DNA of 64,000 nt. Origin: Muscardinus avellanarius. Taxonomy: Eukaryota; Chordata; Mammalia; Rodentia; Gliridae. The position numbers and the translations under genes were made by a program. Each line of letters opens with the position of its first letter. The stretch's first letter is position 1. Below, in pieces: positions 33,491-47,282 of this stretch. The notes below the pieces were generated by a model. It was not told the DNA's origin. It ran no database searches and was given only the letters and a program-made list of their open reading frames with translations. The stretch covers positions 74,192,635-74,256,634 of the forward strand of contig OY726569.1 in assembly GCA_963383645.1 (NCBI GenBank), in the 5' to 3' direction.

Positions 33491-33949
33491 GGATGCTATG
33501 CAAGTTATGAGTGATAAAAGCGATTGTGTGTGTTGAGAGGGAGGTGCACAGGTGAACCTTCTGGCCTGATGGAAATGTTCTGTATCTTGCTTTGGGTGGT
33601 GGTTACATGGTACAAACATTCATCAAATAAGATCTTAAGATGTATTTATTTTACTTTATAGTAAGCAATTCTTTTTTTTTTTTAAGTTGGGGCAAGATAA
33701 CTTCTGTAAATCAATTTGGTTCTCAGGCTACCCATTTGCAAACTTTTGTTCTGATTTGACTTCTTTACCACACATATGAAGAACTGGAGACCCTAAGTGG
33801 AGAAAGTGTCTCTTCGAGGTGACAGGTGGACTCTCACTGCCCAGAGGCCTGGGGAAGAAGGACTGCAGCTGGTGGGGTGGGCCCCCTGCCACTGCACAAG
33901 CTCAATCCCGGCCTCCTCCTCGGGTGGTGCAGGCCGCTGTGCTAACCCA

Positions 33950-34960
<1,011 letters not shown>

Positions 34961-36779
34961 TCTTTGTGAAGTGAACTGAGTCCCGAGGGGAGGCTGGGTG
35001 TGGACTGAAGAGATCACGGCTGTGGACTCAAGTTGGGCCGTGCTGCGGGCCGAGGAAGAAGACCCACTTTCAGCCATTGGGTCACCCAGGCCTGAAGGAG
35101 CCAGCTAGAGGAGGGCTCCCTTCCACCCCCTCAGCCTGTCCACGGGGTTGGAGGGAACTGAGCCAGTGGCCCATCTGAAAGGTGCAAGCCAGGACAGGGA
35201 CGAGGCCGGGAAGAGTCTGTGCTGATGGGAGCGATGAAGCCGGAGTGGGGGAGGGGTGCATTGGTCCCTGGGGCTTGTCCTTCCCGAGGGGCGGATCCTT
35301 CAGCGCAGGTTTCTTGGTCCCCCAACTCGGAGACTCCCCAGCTGTCAATAACTGCTTTCCATTTACCAAGGGGCCTGGGAGGTATTGGGAGAAGGGGGAG
35401 CTCACAGCCCTGGGCTGGCAGGGAGCTCTTAAAGCTGGCTTCCGGTGCTAGGACCGTCTTCTGGCTATTTTTTCACCCTCACTCCAAGTTCAGTTCTGAG
35501 ATTTGCTACTTTTGTGGCTTAGAGAAATCAGACCCTGCCCCAACCCCTCCCTGGAAGGTGTGACCCTTCCAGGAAAGTAGGGGTGTGTCCACCAGGCCTC
35601 TTCTCCCTCCTACACCTTGAGTTCCTCCCTGAGCAGAGGAGCCTCAAACGTTCCCAGGACCCCAGATCATGTGTACATGGCAGTAGTTGGTTCCGATGTT
35701 CAATTTTGATGAATAATTTAATATTTCTATAAGATCATTGAACAGACGGCACTGTGGGTAGCATTGCACCTTTTAGCTGGTTTCATGTCTATGTATTACT
35801 TCTGATAGATTTCTCTCTGGGATTTAATGTAATACAGGCTCCCTGAGCCTCTCCAAAGTTAAGTTCATCTCTGATGCTCTAAATTGAGGCTTGGAGCAGC
35901 AAGAAGCTTATGTGAGGGGCTTCTGGGGTAGTGCTGCCTGAGCTGTAGCCCCTGAGGGCCAGGAGCAGCCTGTCTGCCAGGGCTCCCGGGTGGGGGGAGT
36001 GGAGTCGGCCTGTGGAGTCAGGCTCCATTAGCAGAGCATCCCCTCCCCTCTCCCGCCTCAACCGCCCTCCTCTCCACTGGGTCTGGCTGCTGTCCCAGCT
36101 ATTGCTTCTGGGTCCTGTCATCTGGGACTTACCTTGCCAGGCACTTTCACCTGCAGCCAATAAGTGCCAGATAGTAGCTGGGACCCCCGTGCACAGTAAG
36201 GGCCTGGCTCTTGCAACCCATAGTTGATCTGGAGCTAAGTGTCAGGGTAAAGCATCCCAGTTCCACCACAGTGGTGGGGCCAAGGGAGCCTTGGAGAGGT
36301 CTGCTCTGGGCTTGGGGTGCCCAGAGTGGCCCCCATAGCTCCCAAAGAAATATCCAGTCTGAGTCAGAACGGGGAGCATGCTCCGCAAATATGGCTCCAA
36401 GTCAAGTTCTCCAGCCCCCTGGAGCTGCCACTGTGCAAAGACTCCCGTCCTCACCTGCCCGTTCTAGGCCTCCATGTTCCTAGTTCTGGGATATGCCACA
36501 CACACATATACAGGGTTAACCTGGGGTCTGACAGCTTGCTAGAGGGGCTTAGTGTGGGGAGGCTCGATGCTCAGCTCAGCCCCGTCTTGTTTCCCAGCCC
36601 CCCCCACACACACACACACTGGGCCCCAGTTTTCCATTTGTGAAGTAGTTTCCGGACCTCAGCAAATTAGCAGCCACAGGAAGGCTTGGGAACAGGGCGG
36701 CCCAGCCCACCACCACGGAGCATGGCCATTAGGGCGGGCGAGCGGTCGATGCCCTGGCGGCACAGCTGAGGGGAGAGGG

Positions 36780-36860
36780 CCTGGAAGGGCTCGGTGCTGC
36801 ATAAATAATGAGTAGCCGGTTGGGATCAGCTGCAGCTGGCCGGGTTCTATAAAACCTCAA
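36780..36860 (+). promoter_or_regulatory. Candidate regulatory patch in PLEKHD1 intron 1
   Basis: Within SINE-free sequence: ATAAATAATGAG (MEF2/homeobox-like A/T core), two abutting CAGCTG E-boxes (36827-36838) and TATAAAA (36848-36854). Motif clustering is all that was seen; function is an inference. Confidence 0.3.
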
Positions 36861-37990
36861 ACCTCTTCCCTCTAGTCCAGTTGGGATGCCTGCCCTAGCA
36901 GCCCTGCCTTCCTGGCATGGGAGAATGCCCTTGAGTAGAATCGACAGCCTTCCCTCCCATAGGCAGCAAAAGGGGGAAGGGAGTCAAAGCACTAATTAGT
37001 AGAGGGAAGAATCTGGGGGAGGTGTTCAGAGGGTAAGATTGATGTCCTCCCCTTGGTCTGTGAGTGGCGGAGATGCAGGCACACAGTCCTAGACAGCTCC
37101 GAGACCAGGGGAAGAGAGTAGGGAGTCCCAGCATCAGCCAGTCAGCACCAAGCTCCTCTTTGCCAGGCTTAATACTAGCACTTGTCTCGTGCTAGAGCCC
37201 CTCTATCAGACCCCCTGAATACAAGCAGAGGCCCTGATGAGGAGGAGGAGGGCCCGGCCTGTTCCTTACTGTGGCGGAGATATCTAGACTCTTTGGCCCC
37301 TTTCTCCGTGGTGCAAGGTGGCAGGGGGAGCAGGCACAGCCCAGTAGGAGTTCCCCGCTGAGGGGCATCTGTGGGCCTCTGCCCAGGAGGGGGCGGGGAT
37401 TAGCCTCAAAGTGTCCATCACGAACCAAGGGTCCCACGGGATCGTCCACATGTTGAAGAGCTCAGGCCGCAACCAGCACAGATGGGGAAAGATTATCTAT
37501 ACAGATGGTGATCGCCGCAGCAAAAAGGTGTGGGGAGACTTTCTTCCCGCATGGATTTGGGGCCCATAGTTTTGTTTTGGTCTTCAGCTCTGAGTATGGC
37601 TTCCCAGAGGTGACATTGTAACACCAGGCTTTGTCAAAGCGCTGACGCCAGGCTTGGCCTGGCCCTGTCGCACTGGGCTGGTCTCTCTCTGGCTGCCCTG
37701 GCCCTCCCCACGGCGCGGCCAGATGAGGCGTCCCATGAGCACGGTTGTGGCATTTCTACTGTGGGCAGTGCCTGCAGCCCCCCTTTTAATAATCAACCTG
37801 TGTTTTCCAAGTTTCTATCAGTGGCAGCTGAGGGGCAGGGATTCAGGCTCCGGTGACTATGTAGGAAGGATGTGGGGAGGTGACCGCAGGGAAGGCCTTT
37901 CAACAGTGATGAAGGAGAGGGACTTGGGGAGCAGTATGTCTACTCCCAGAAAACAAGCAGTGACCAGTTTATTCTGGAGATGTCCTAGTG

Positions 37991-38002
37991 GGTTTTTTTT
38001 TG

Positions 38003-38033
<31 letters not shown>

Positions 38034-38229
38034 TGGTACCAGGTATTGAACTCAGACATTTTACCTCTGAGCTACACTCCCAGCCCTTTTTATTTTTTGG
38101 TTTGGAAACAGGGGCTGGCTAGTTTGCTGAGAGTCTTGTTACACTGCTAAGGCTGTCCTCAAATCTGCAACCCTCCTGTCTCGGCCTCCCAAGTACTGGA
38201 TTTACAGGCATGTGCCACCACACCCAGCC
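37991..38229 (-). repeat. Antisense SINE with (TTTTG)n tail
   Basis: (TTTTG)6-7 at 37999-38034, then ggtaccaggtattgaactca ... ccaccacacccagcc. Confidence 0.85.
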
Positions 38230-38861
38230 TGTCATAGTGTTTTTCACTTGCTGGCTCCAGCTTCTCCTTGTCCGGAGTTGTTATTCCCCCAAGTACACTG
38301 ATGGGAAAACTGGGACGCAGAGGCAGAGGGAGGGGCCTTGTTGAGTCTCCCCAGCTACAGCTTCCTTTACCCAAGGCCCCTGCCCCTCTGCCACGGTGGC
38401 ACTGAGATTACAGTAAAGCTTTTGGTTAAGAAGATGGGTAAAATCTCTAGATCACACAGCCAGAAGATGGGATAATGCCTGTTAATTCAGGCTTGGTGGG
38501 GGTCACAGGATGATTTGCCCAGACCAGCTCTGCCAGAGCCAAGTGAATCATGGCATGAAGAAGGCTTGCTTCTCCTCGCCTTCCCCTGGTGGCTGCCCGT
38601 GTCCTGTGAATGAGTCTCATGGTGTGAGGGTCAGGCAACTCAGCTTCCTGTGTCAGCACTTGAACATAAGAAAGCAGTTTCTTCTCTGAGCAGCTCTGCG
38701 TGTGGTGGGACGTGAATCTAGGCTGCGAGGCAGGGACTCCGAGTTCCAGCCCCAGTTCTGCCAGCAACCAGTGCATGGCCCAGACTGTAGCAGTGTGTTA
38801 TCTGTTAGAGGGTTTACAGTGGGTCAGATGATGGTTTTTAAACTGTGTTCCACAGATTCTG

Positions 38862-39692
38862 CTTCTTTTTCTGGGGGAGGGATTGAAACCCAGGATCATT
38901 CACCTGTGAGCTATACCTCCAACTTCATCTATCTATCTATCTATCTATCTATCTATTATCTATCTACCTCTCATCTATCCCTCTATCCATCTATTTTTGG
39001 TAGTAGAGATTGAACCAAGGGGTATTCGACTTCTGAACTATACCCTTAGCCTTTCTTTCTTTCTTTTTTGTGGCACTGGGAAACCCAGGGGCATTCTGCC
39101 TCCAAGCTATGCTCCCAGCCCTATTTTATTTTTATTTGGAAACAAGGTCTTGCTAGGTTGATGAGAGTCTCAGTACTTGGTGAGACTGCCCTCAAACCTG
39201 CGGTCCTCCTCTCTCAGCTTCCCAAGTACTAAGATTACAAGCATGCAGCACCATGCTTAGCTTTAAAAAAAATTTTTTTTTTTTTTTTTTTTTTGGTGGT
39301 ACTGGGGATGGAACCCTTCTACCTCCGGGCTACACTCCCAGACCTATTTTATATTTTTATTTGGAAACAGGGTCTCTTAAGTCAGCAAGGCTGGCTTCGA
39401 AACTGCGTGATCCTCCTGTCTCCGCCTTTCAAGCGCAGGGATTACAAGCGTGTGCCACCATGCCTGGCATTAAAATTTTTGAAACAGGGTCTTGCCAAGT
39501 TTCTGAGGCTAGTCTCGAGCCTGGGATTACAGTCATGGGCCACTGTGCTTGACTTATTTTTTTTTTCCCTTTGCAACAGGACCTCACAGTTACTGAAGGT
39601 CTCACTATATTTCTGAGGCTGGCCTCAAACCTGTGATCCCGTCTCAGCTTCCCAAGTACTGAGATTACAGGTGTGCACCACCACATCTTATC
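38862..39692 (-). repeat. Cluster of antisense SINEs with (ATCT)n
   Basis: Right-half piece 38862-38925; (ATCT)n 38926-38993; right-half piece 38995-39053; full SINE 39063-39263; full degenerate-B-box SINE 39276-39469; two left-half pieces 39470-39555 and 39556-39692. Confidence 0.8.
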
Positions 39693-40469
39693 TCATACAG
39701 ATGATTCTAGAAATGCCTTGAGTCTACCACAAGGGAGTGGGGAACAGGTAGTGGGGCTTCAAGCCACCCTCCTTCACCCAGAACCTCTGTGCTAGTATCT
39801 GTCTTGCATGTGAAGTAATTAATATATTACTATATCGTTTGAAGAATTCTACTAAAATTTTTGAGCCCAGGAACCCACAGGCCCCACAGGGGAGATTCCT
39901 GCTGTCCTGCCATCTCAGACCTGATGTTAAGCAAGCTGTCTAGGCCAGGTGAGCATCTGGGCCACCCAGATGGACAGAAGGGACACACACTGGGGCTCCG
40001 CCATTTCTTCCTTCCTTCTGACATTGTAAAGGATGCTTTGGCAAGCTGCCCTTCCCCAACTCCACTCCCCACACCCACACTCAGTGTCTGAGGGGCTCAG
40101 CATGAGGGAGATCGGGGTTGGGCCTATTCTGGGGAAAAGAAGGTGGCCAGGCTCCTCCTTTCTGCAAAGGTAACCCATGGCTAACTCACCCATCCATGGG
40201 CTCCTGCTGCCCTCTTGAAAGAGAGAGGTAACATTGGCCTTGAGATAAAATCCCACGGGAAATCGACATCTCACACCTGAGTTCCGTTTAACCCCAGGAG
40301 GCTCTCCACTCTGGTTTCCTCATGTATGGATGGATCTGCTGTCCAGTGTAGATGTCCTGGTTGCACCATTAGAGGTGAAACTTGGCCCATTCCTCAGTCT
40401 CCTCCTGACCTTCCGCACTGCCCCCCCCCCCACAACCCAGCCTCTTGCACATGGAGCACAGGAGTGTGA

Positions 40470-40640
40470 ACAACTGGCTATGTGGCACACACCTGTAACC
40501 CCAGGACTCCGGAGGCTGACACAGGAGGATCACAAGTTCAAGGCCAGCCTCAGCAACACAGTGAGACCCTGCTTCAAAATTAAAAAATCAAAATAGCTGG
40601 GGTGTAGCTCAAAGGTAAAATGTACCTGGGTTTAATCCTC

Positions 40641-40692
<52 letters not shown>
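40470..40692 (+). repeat. SINE with (CA)n tail
   Basis: aactggctatgtggcacaca start; (CA)24 at 40645-40692. Confidence 0.8.
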
Positions 40693-40694
<2 letters not shown>

Positions 40695-41365
40695 CATTTT
40701 GGGGTGTACTGGGGTTTGAACCCAAGAGCATTTTACCACTAAGCTACACCCCCAGTCCTATTTATTTATTTAGTGTGTGGCACTGGGGATTGAATCCAGG
40801 GGCATTCTACCTCTGAGCTATATTCCAAGCCCTATTTTGTTTTTAAGGGTTTTTATTTTAATTTTTTTGTGTGTGCGGTACTGAGGATGAAACCCAGGGG
40901 CATTCTACCTCCAAGTTACATCCCCTAGCCCTATTTTTAATCTTTTTAGTTTTTGAAACAAGGTCTCACTGAGTTGCAAAGGGCCTTGCTAAGTAGCTGA
41001 GGCTGCCCATGAACGGTGATCTTCTGGTCTCTGCCTCCCAAATTCTGGGATTACAAGCATGCGCCACCACGCCTGGCCTCTATTTTACATTCTTTATTTT
41101 GAAACAAGGTCTCACTGGGTTGCAAAGTGCCTCAGTAAGTAGCTGAGGCTGTCCACAAACTGCGATCCTCCTGTCTCAGCCTCCCAAATGCTGGGATTAC
41201 AAGTGTGTGCCACCACGCCCAGCCCTATTTTATTTTTTGAAACAGGGTCTCACTAAGTTGCTGAGGTTTTTGCTAAATTGCCGAGGGTGGGCTCAAACCT
41301 GCAATCTTCCCTTCTTACCCTTCCAAATGCTGGGATACAGGCATGCGCTACAGTGCCTTGTTTGG
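40695..41365 (-). repeat. Cluster of antisense SINEs
   Basis: Right halves at 40705-40770 and 40773-40845, full SINE 40862-41079 (tgcggtactgaggatgaaac ... ccaccacgcctggcc), left halves 41080-41226 and 41227-41365. Confidence 0.8.
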
Positions 41366-41639
41366 AAGGCACCTACAATCTAAGTGGCATCTTCTCTGAC
41401 TCTAGCTGGAGTTCTTGGGAGGCCAGTGTTAACCATCAAGCTCTGGTTGGGACCTTGTTACATTCAGAGTCCCGAGGGCAAAGGAAGTGGGAGCTTAAGA
41501 AAACCTCTCCCAGGTCCCCTAAATGATGTAGATGAATCCTGTATCCATGGCGTCACACAAGCTAGAGTCCTGTGATAACCTCCCAGTCTCAGCTCACCCT
41601 GCCCTGGTCTAATTATTCAACAAGTCCTGCTGACCGTTA

Positions 41640-42230
41640 TGCCGCCTTTGCCTGGCTCTGGATTCCTCCTTCTCTCCATGTCCAAAACCACAACTCACAA
41701 CACTTGTTTCAAATCCACTGCAGCTCCCCGGTCTGCAGGAAGGGGTCCCACCCACCCCCAGCCCGACTGATTCTCTCCCCACCTCACCTGGCTCCTCACT
41801 GACCCACCCACTGACCCCTCTTGGGCTTAGCTGCATGTACTACCGGACATGTTTTGACAACCTTGAACACGCTGTTCTTTACATTTGCCCTTCTCTCTGT
41901 CTGGAATACATCTCTCCCCCTTCTACTGCCTCCTAAATTCCTAAAATAGCCCTATTTATTCTTCCAAGCCTTGCTCAGTTGTGACCTCAGAGAACTTCCT
42001 TGGCAGGACCCTAGCCGCTCAGGCCCCACCCTGCTCTGCGCTCTTCTTGTTCCTCTTACAAACTTGCAGTGTGACCAGTACTCTGGTTCTTTACCTTGCT
42101 ACCGTGTATCCTCCCTGTGGGGTGGATTCATGCCAGGCAAGGTCATGGAGTATCCCCCCGGTGCCACGCACCCAGCTGCTTGACAGTGCTGCCCTACAGC
42201 CCCTGCTTCACAAGCTCTAGCCCCCACGTA
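41640..42230 (+). repeat. L2 remnant
   Basis: Typical L2 3' sequence: ctctctgtctggaatacatc, ccaagccttgctcagttgtg acctcagagaacttccttgg. Confidence 0.6.
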
Positions 42231-42234
42231 CCTG

Positions 42235-42370
42235 CGTATGATCTGGGGCTTATCATTTAACTTCTCTGTGCAGTTTCCTCCCTAGCTCCTGTAAGGAGTG
42301 AATGAATGAACACACACGTTACTAGAACGGGCCTCGCCCAGAGAGGAGCTTGATAAACATTAGCTGTTTT
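42235..42370 (+). repeat. MIR remnant
   Basis: ttatcatttaacttctctgt gcagtttcctcc ... gcttgataaacattagc. Confidence 0.55.
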
Positions 42371-42579
42371 GGAGTGTTGATTTCTACATTCTCTCTTCTG
42401 CATTCAACTGTAAGCTCCCGGAAGGATCAGCACAGACACCTGAGCACGCTGTGACCTGGGCCGAGCAGGAGCTTGTGGTGGTTTACAAGGTCAGCTCTAG
42501 GGAGGCAAACAGTTCCTCGCCCTAAATGAAGAAAGTGACGAGGAGGCCCAGGGAGCAAGGGACACAGAGGATGAGAAGA

Positions 42580-42737
42580 TCTGGGCTTTGTCAGCACAGA
42601 TGCTGAGCGCCAAGCCTGACACTTACTAGTTGCTTGATTTCTCTGTGCCTCGGTTGTCTCACCAGTAAAATAGGAAAGAAAAAACAAAACACCTTTATCT
42701 CTTAGAGTTGTTGTGAGAAATTTAAATCATATAATGC
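42580..42737 (+). repeat. MIR remnant
   Basis: gacacttactagttgcttga tttctctgtgcctcggttgt ctcaccagtaaaatagg ... gttgttgtgagaaattta. Confidence 0.65.
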
Positions 42738-42918
42738 TACCAGGAGTGGGGGTGCACCAATCCCAGTACTCAGAAGGCTGAGGATCGCAGGTTCAAGGCC
42801 AGGGCACAGTAACTTAGCAAGACTCTGTTTTGAAAATAAAAAATAAAAAGAGCTAGGGGCATAGTTCAGTGGTAGAATGCCCCTAGGTTCAAGCCTCAGT
42901 ACCAGAAAATGAATAATA
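42738..42918 (+). repeat. Dimeric SINE
   Basis: taccaggagtgggggtgcac start, right half ending caagcctcagtaccag; TSD atataatgc on both sides. Confidence 0.8.
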
Positions 42919-43362
42919 ATATAATGCCAATAAAACACTTGGCAAAATGAATGTCTTTCTACCTTCTAAGTGGTGTATAATCTTGAGTGAACACTGTTCT
43001 TTAAGGCCAGAGAGAGGAGGCAGCTGGGATTGACAGGATCCTTAATTACACACACACTCTCTAGGCTTCCCACAACCCAACAGGGCAGACAAGGAAGGCC
43101 CCAAGTGCCAGGACTGGCAGACAGAGCTTTTCAGGACTCTAGGGATGGCTCTAGAAGAGGACTGGGCTTCAGAGAGTGCTAAGCAGGTACAGGACTGTGT
43201 CCAGCGAATGGAGGCAGGTTGTTGGCCAGCTGGTCTGCAGTAGGACTCACCAGTAGGAGCTGTGGAATACAAATAGTAAAGGAGGAGGAGGAGGGAGGCT
43301 GTGGCCCATACTGAACCTTACAGGAGTACATAACAAGTCATAACGATAAAAGTAAATTCTAA

Positions 43363-43574
43363 GCCAGGTGTGGTGGCGCTGCTTGTAATCCCAGCATTTG
43401 GGAGGCTGAGACAGGAGGATCACGGTTCACGGACAGCCTCAGCTACTTAGTGAGGCCCTTTGCAACTCAGTGAGACCCTGTTTCAAAAAGAATAAGAAAA
43501 TAGTTCTGCAGGTGTAGCTTGGAGGTAGAATGCCCCTGGGTTCCATCCCCAGTACCAAAAAAAAAAAAAAAAAG
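43363..43574 (+). repeat. Dimeric SINE
   Basis: gccaggtgtggtggcgctgc start, right half ending ccatccccagtaccaaa and long poly-A; TSD aaagtaaat. Confidence 0.85.
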
Positions 43575-43639
43575 AAAGTAAATATTTCCTTAATCTATAC
43601 CACAGCACCATGGCATTCTAATCTTTATGTCTTTATGTA

Positions 43640-43985
43640 TTCAAGCTCTTTACCCAACAACCCTTTGTGATGTTGAGTATTATTATTACCCTCAAGTTGC
43701 ACTTGAGGGAACCAAGGCCCAAGGAGACTGGCTAACTTGCTCCATCATGGCCGGTACATGGCGGAGCTCTCGCCTGGGCAGCCCCAGCCTTGCTCCCCAC
43801 TGCCTGTGACCCACGTGTGTGCCAGCCAGGGCAGCAGCTCCCTGCGTGGTGTGGGGAGTAGGAGGGACCGTTGGTCATGGGTTCCTCTCCTAGCTCCACT
43901 CTGACTCAGGTGTGTGGCTGTGCACCCTATTCCATCTCTAAGCCTTGGTTTCCTCACCTGTAAAGTGGGAATGAAAGGCTCTACT
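43640..43985. repeat. Two MIR remnants in opposite orientation
   Basis: 43640-43745 antisense (attattattaccctcaagtt ... ggcccaaggagactggctaa) and 43880-43985 sense (tctctaagccttggtttcct cacctgtaaagtgggaatga). Confidence 0.6.
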
Positions 43986-43989
43986 GTTA

Positions 43990-44540
43990 GGACAATAACT
44001 CGATCACAGGAAAACCAGGCACAGTCGGTGACTGCAGCAACTCTCCCTCCAGGGGCATTGTGATGGTTTCTTTGCAGGGACTACACTGAGCTAAAGATAA
44101 CCTAATGGCTGGGGCAAGCTGACCTCACCCGGTTGCGCTAGCTGACCTCGCCTGGTTCCACCAGAACTGACTGCCTTTGGCTTCAGCTTCATACACTTTG
44201 CAGACCCATCCCCTCTAAACATTACCTCCACCCCACCCTTAGCTTCTGACGCCATTTTGGCCTCAGCCTATCTGTTGACAGATGTTGGAATAGAATTTTG
44301 TTCCCTGATCTTCATCCGGCCTGGTTCCTCTCCGCATTTCACCTAACACTTGGTGCTGACACCCAGGTCCTGCCTAGAGGAACCTGAAGGGAACCTCCCG
44401 CTTCCATCGCTGACCTCGCGCTCACCACCACGGTGCTCCTCTCAGCATCCATGTAACGCCTGCCCTCCAGGACTGTTACTTGGACCAAATACACTGATGC
44501 CCATGGAGCTCTCAGCACAGACACCTGTACATGAGATGGC
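43990..44540 (+). mobile_element. ERV remnant: LTR 3' end plus primer-binding site
   Basis: LTR-like sequence ending ..cacctaaca at 44348, two bases, then tggtgctgacacccagg (44351-44367), which differs at 3 of 17 positions from a tRNA-Phe-complementary primer site. Left edge uncertain; no intact gag seen downstream. Confidence 0.4.
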
Positions 44541-44797
44541 TGAATAAATGTGACTGCCGCCGGCCCTTGCACAGCCAGCCCTGCAGGGCCAGGAGGTGTC
44601 CCTGAGTTTGCGCTCTGAATGAGGATGTCTGGAAACAAGGGAAGTTTAGAAGAAGAGAGAGAAGAGGAGGTGTCCCTCTGTGCAGAGCACTTGGATTCTG
44701 GCCCTTGCCTGCTGGGAAGAATCTGAGAATCCTCAGCTGGGGCAGCGGCCACCACTGAGGGAGGTTTATAAGCAAAGCTGGCTTTGATGCTTGCAGA

Positions 44798-45000
44798 GAT
44801 GGGGGTAGTGATACACACCTGTGTTCCTGGCACTTGGGAGGCTAAGACAGGAGGATCCAGGCTCCAGTCTCAACAACTTGGTGAGACGCTCAGCAACTTA
44901 GCAAGGCCCTGTTTCCAAACAAAAAAATAAAAGGAGCTGGGGGTGGAGCTCAGAGGTAGAATGCCCCTGGGTTCAGTACCCATTACAAAACAAATAAACA
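44798..45000 (+). repeat. Dimeric SINE
   Basis: gatgggggtagtgatacaca start, linker caaacaaaaaaataaaagg, right half ending agtacccattac. Confidence 0.8.
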
Positions 45001-45502
45001 AAAACCAAGCAGCAGAACCGCCTGCGTGGGGTAGTACTCGCCACTGCCGCCGGCCACTTGCTTCTTCCTCCAGGCCTGTGCCAGCTCCACTGCCTTCACC
45101 CCAACCCCCCAAGCTGAGCACAGCTGGAGCTAGGCCAGGTGTGGCGTGTGGGTCCTTTACAATCCCTGCAGCCCTTGGAGGCCCCTGGGCCTGCTCCAGT
45201 CTGGACATGCATCCCCCCTGCCTCTCTCTCTGCTGTCCTTGAGAAGGAGGGGCTGACATTTGGGGACACCGTGTATGTGCCAAGCAAATGCTGAGTAATT
45301 TGCACACCTCCATGCACTAGATCTTCTCTCATCCCCTAGCCAGGTGTGCCAATCGCTCTTAGATGATGCCCTCTACCTTTGCCCCCCAAATCTACCCTCA
45401 GCACAACCACCAAGGGGAGCCTTTTACGGTATAAGTCAGGTCATATCACTCCTGCACAAAGCCCTCCCATGGGTGCTTCTCTTACTCAGATAAAAAGCCA
45501 GA

Positions 45503-45861
45503 GCTGGGTGTGGTGGCGCACGCTTGTAATCCCAGTACTTGGGGAGCTGGAACAAGAAGGTTGCAGGTTCACAGCCAACCTTAGAAACCTCATGAGGCCC
45601 TCCACAACTTACTGAGATGCTGTTTCCAAATGAAATATAAAATAAGCTGGGCATGGTGGCACATGCTTGTAATCCTAGTATTTGGGAGGCTGAGACAGGA
45701 AGATTGTGGTTCGCGGCCAGCCTCAGCTACTTAGGCCCTTTGCAACTCAGTGAGACCCTGTTTCAAAATAAAGAATAAAAAATAGTGCTGGGGGTGGAGC
45801 TCAGAGGTAGAATGTCTCTGGGTTCCATCCACAGTACCACACACACACGTGCACACATGCA

Positions 45862-45911
<50 letters not shown>
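45503..45911 (+). repeat. Two sense SINEs and (CA)n
   Basis: 45503-45654 left half only (gctgggtgtggtggcgcacg), stopping in the linker; 45656-45840 full SINE; CA-rich microsatellite 45841-45911. Confidence 0.85.
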
Positions 45912-45914
<3 letters not shown>

Positions 45915-45934
45915 GCCTCTACCAAGTAGCAGTG

Positions 45935-46330
45935 TGAATTTCAGCAAGCCTTACCACCTCTCTGCTTTGTTTCCACCCATAAGATGCAGGGAGCAGCTGT
46001 CCCATAGGATAATTGTGAGTGTTAAGCGCATTAACAGAGGTCGCTGCTTGGAGTAAGGCGTGGTTTGTGGGAAGAGCTCTATAAGTACAGGTTCTACCCT
46101 TGTGTTACTGCAGTAGCCACAGGAACTCACACATCTGGCCAGCTGCTTTTGGTCCCTCTGCTATAGCCTCACAGTTCCTTCCAGAGCCAGGCACACTCCT
46201 ACCCCAGGGCCTTTGAACCGGAGGGGCCTCTGCCTGGACCACCTTCTCTCACTTCAAAGATCACCTTCCTCAGGCCCCCTCCGCCCACCCTGCTTGGGGC
46301 CAACCCCACCCCTCACCCAGCACAGTCGGG
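45935..46330 (+). repeat. MIR and L2 remnants
   Basis: MIR 45935-46060 (caagccttaccacctctctg, ggataattgtgagtgttaag); L2 about 46130-46330 (ctaccccagggcctttgaac, gcctctgcctggaccacctt). Confidence 0.55.
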
Positions 46331-46683
46331 TTCTGGTAAGGACTTCTTCCTGGTTCCCTGGTAGCCAATTCTCCATAGGACCTCCAGGCAGAGAGAGGAC
46401 GGAGGGAATGAGAGAAGGAGGAAGAAGAAGAGGGAGAGAGAAAGGGAATCGTTCTCTTTTTCTAAAGCCAGAGTCCTATTGTATTGGAGCACTGCCCTTG
46501 TTAACCCTTGGGGTGATGACCTTTGGGGTTAGGGCTTCAGTGGGAATTTGGGGTGGGCAGCATGCAGAGCACAGAAGCTGCTGATGGCAGAGGCGGCTCT
46601 GCTGCCTGTCTCGCCTCCGGTGCGGGGCTACGTGTTCACACTGTGCGCCGTTCAGCCCGGCCCTGGGTCCCCGCCAACTGGGA

Positions 46684-46760
46684 GACGATGAACGCGTCTC
46701 ATTTGATCCCCACAATGACCACATCAGGTTGATGTCTCGCTCCACTCCACAGACAGAGCC
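46684..46760 (-). repeat. MIR fragment, antisense
   Basis: tctcatttgatccccacaat gaccacatcaggttgatg, a reversed MIR 3' portion. Confidence 0.45.
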
Positions 46761-47080
46761 CGAGCCCAGGGAGCTGCTGAGCTGACCTCCCAGCTCCCAG
46801 CCCACAAGGCCGCAGTCAGGACCACACACCTGGCTCGCCCACCGGGCACCCGGTTCCGCTTGGCTGCCAGCCCTCAGGATCCCAGGTCTTTCTGATGCCA
46901 AAGCCACGCTCCCGCTTACTCTGTGAGGTCCCTTGGAACAGACAGGGACATCTACCTTGGCCCATGGGACTGAAGTGGCATGGCCCCACCCTCCAGGAGT
47001 AGGGGGGCTCCTGGTGGGGACAAGAGGAGCACACAGGGTGCACTAAGTGCCAGTTGTGTGTCTAGAAAACAAGTACAGGA

Positions 47081-47282
47081 GCCGGGCATGGTGGGCACAC
47101 TTGTAATCCCAGCGCTTGGGAGGCTGAGAGGAGGAGCGTGCATGTTCAAAGCCAGCCTCAGCTACTTAGGCTCTCAGCAACTTAGTGAGACCCTGCTTCC
47201 AAATAAAGTATAAAATAGGTCTGGGAGTATAGTCTGGAGGTAGAAAGCCCCTGGGTTCCACCCCTAGTACCACCAAAAGAAA
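47081..47282 (+). repeat. Dimeric SINE
   Basis: gccgggcatggtgggcacac start, right half ending ccacccctagtaccacc. TSD aaaacaagtacag on both sides (from about 47066 and 47283). Confidence 0.9.
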
